Assembly (NCBI GenBank): GCA_902470925.1
Contig: CABRIF010000063.1
Location: forward strand, 1 to 14,414
Length of the DNA stretch: 14,414 nucleotides
Origin: an uncultured Collinsella sp.
Lineage (GTDB): Bacteria; Actinomycetota; Coriobacteriia; Coriobacteriales; Coriobacteriaceae
Direction: 5' to 3'
Position 1 is the first letter of the stretch. The number at the start of each line of letters is the position of its first letter. Of this stretch, positions 14,367-14,414 are shown in pieces. Below the pieces are notes generated by a model that did no database searches, was not told the origin of the DNA, and saw only the letters and a list, made by a program, of their open reading frames with translations. The position numbers and the translations under genes were made by a program.

Positions 14367-14414
14367 CTGTCTCTTATACACATCTGACGCTGCCGACGAT
14401 ACTCCTTGTGTAGA
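14367..14414. other. Illumina Nextera adapter left on the contig end (artefact)
   Basis: CTGTCTCTTATACACATCT (14367-14385) is the Tn5 mosaic end used in Nextera libraries. GACGCTGCCGACGA (14386-14399) completes the transposase read-1 adapter in reverse complement. TACTCCTT (14400-14407) is the reverse complement of index AAGGAGTA (i5 index 507, from memory). GTGTAGA (14408-14414) starts the reverse-complemented P5 primer. None of this is biological. Translations over it give the familiar false peptides MCIRDS, YTHLTLPT and MYKRQ. Confidence 0.98.

Noticed and set aside
14366..14383. Apparent start of the tcdA frame (MCIRDS)
   Set aside because: These codons are adapter sequence; the true start lies beyond the contig end.
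13658..14413. 251-codon + strand frame ending in SYTHLTLPT
   Set aside because: It lies opposite tcdA, and its end is translated Nextera adapter.

Overview
The window looks like the right-hand part of a surface-polysaccharide (capsule or wall glycan) locus plus its flank, from a moderately GC-rich Gram-positive actinobacterium, most likely of class Coriobacteriia (Collinsella-like). That placement is inference. It rests on the capsule gene set, on a nuclease protein of a type I associate with coriobacteria, and on an actinobacterial-style LexA box. The window is the end of a draft contig: the last 48 bases are Illumina Nextera adapter, not genome.

Layout. (1) Positions 2-9480, all on the + strand, form one tightly packed glycan operon. 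It runs: tail of a probable dTDP-4-dehydrorhamnose reductase, GT2 glycosyltransferase, EpsG/Wzy-type polymerase, Wzx flippase, LicD-family phosphotransferase, polysaccharide pyruvyl transferase, FrhB-type iron-sulphur flavoprotein, HisC-like aminotransferase, and a fused cytidylyltransferase/Gfo-Idh-MocA oxidoreductase. The glycosyltransferase and polymerase are clearly AT-richer than their neighbours, so the locus looks mosaic. (2) Positions 9481-11464 are about 2 kb without a conventional gene. They hold a possible antisense gene remnant; a compact unit with a LexA/SOS-type palindrome, an extended -10, a leader that can mask the ribosome-binding site, a 27-residue hydrophobic peptide and several strong hairpins; a 184-bp element with 29-bp inverted ends; and a 31-bp tandem repeat. 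(3) Positions 11465-14366 are all on the - strand: a PD-(D/E)XK nuclease-like protein, a 400-bp gap, a TatD-family hydrolase and a 5'-truncated TcdA (tRNA t6A dehydratase). TcdA and TatD overlap by four bases (GTGA).

How the genes could work together. The glycosyltransferase builds a repeat unit (rhamnose is implied by the upstream reductase), Wzx flips it and the EpsG-like protein polymerises it. The rest of the operon looks like a decoration module. The aminotransferase and the cytidylyltransferase/oxidoreductase could make a CDP-activated (amino)alcohol phosphate for LicD to transfer. The pyruvyl transferase and FrhB-like proteins would add or modify a further group. The exact substituent cannot be read from sequence.

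The most novel candidate is the unit at 10336-10582, which resembles an SOS-induced type I toxin or stress-peptide locus (TisB-like in logic, not in sequence).
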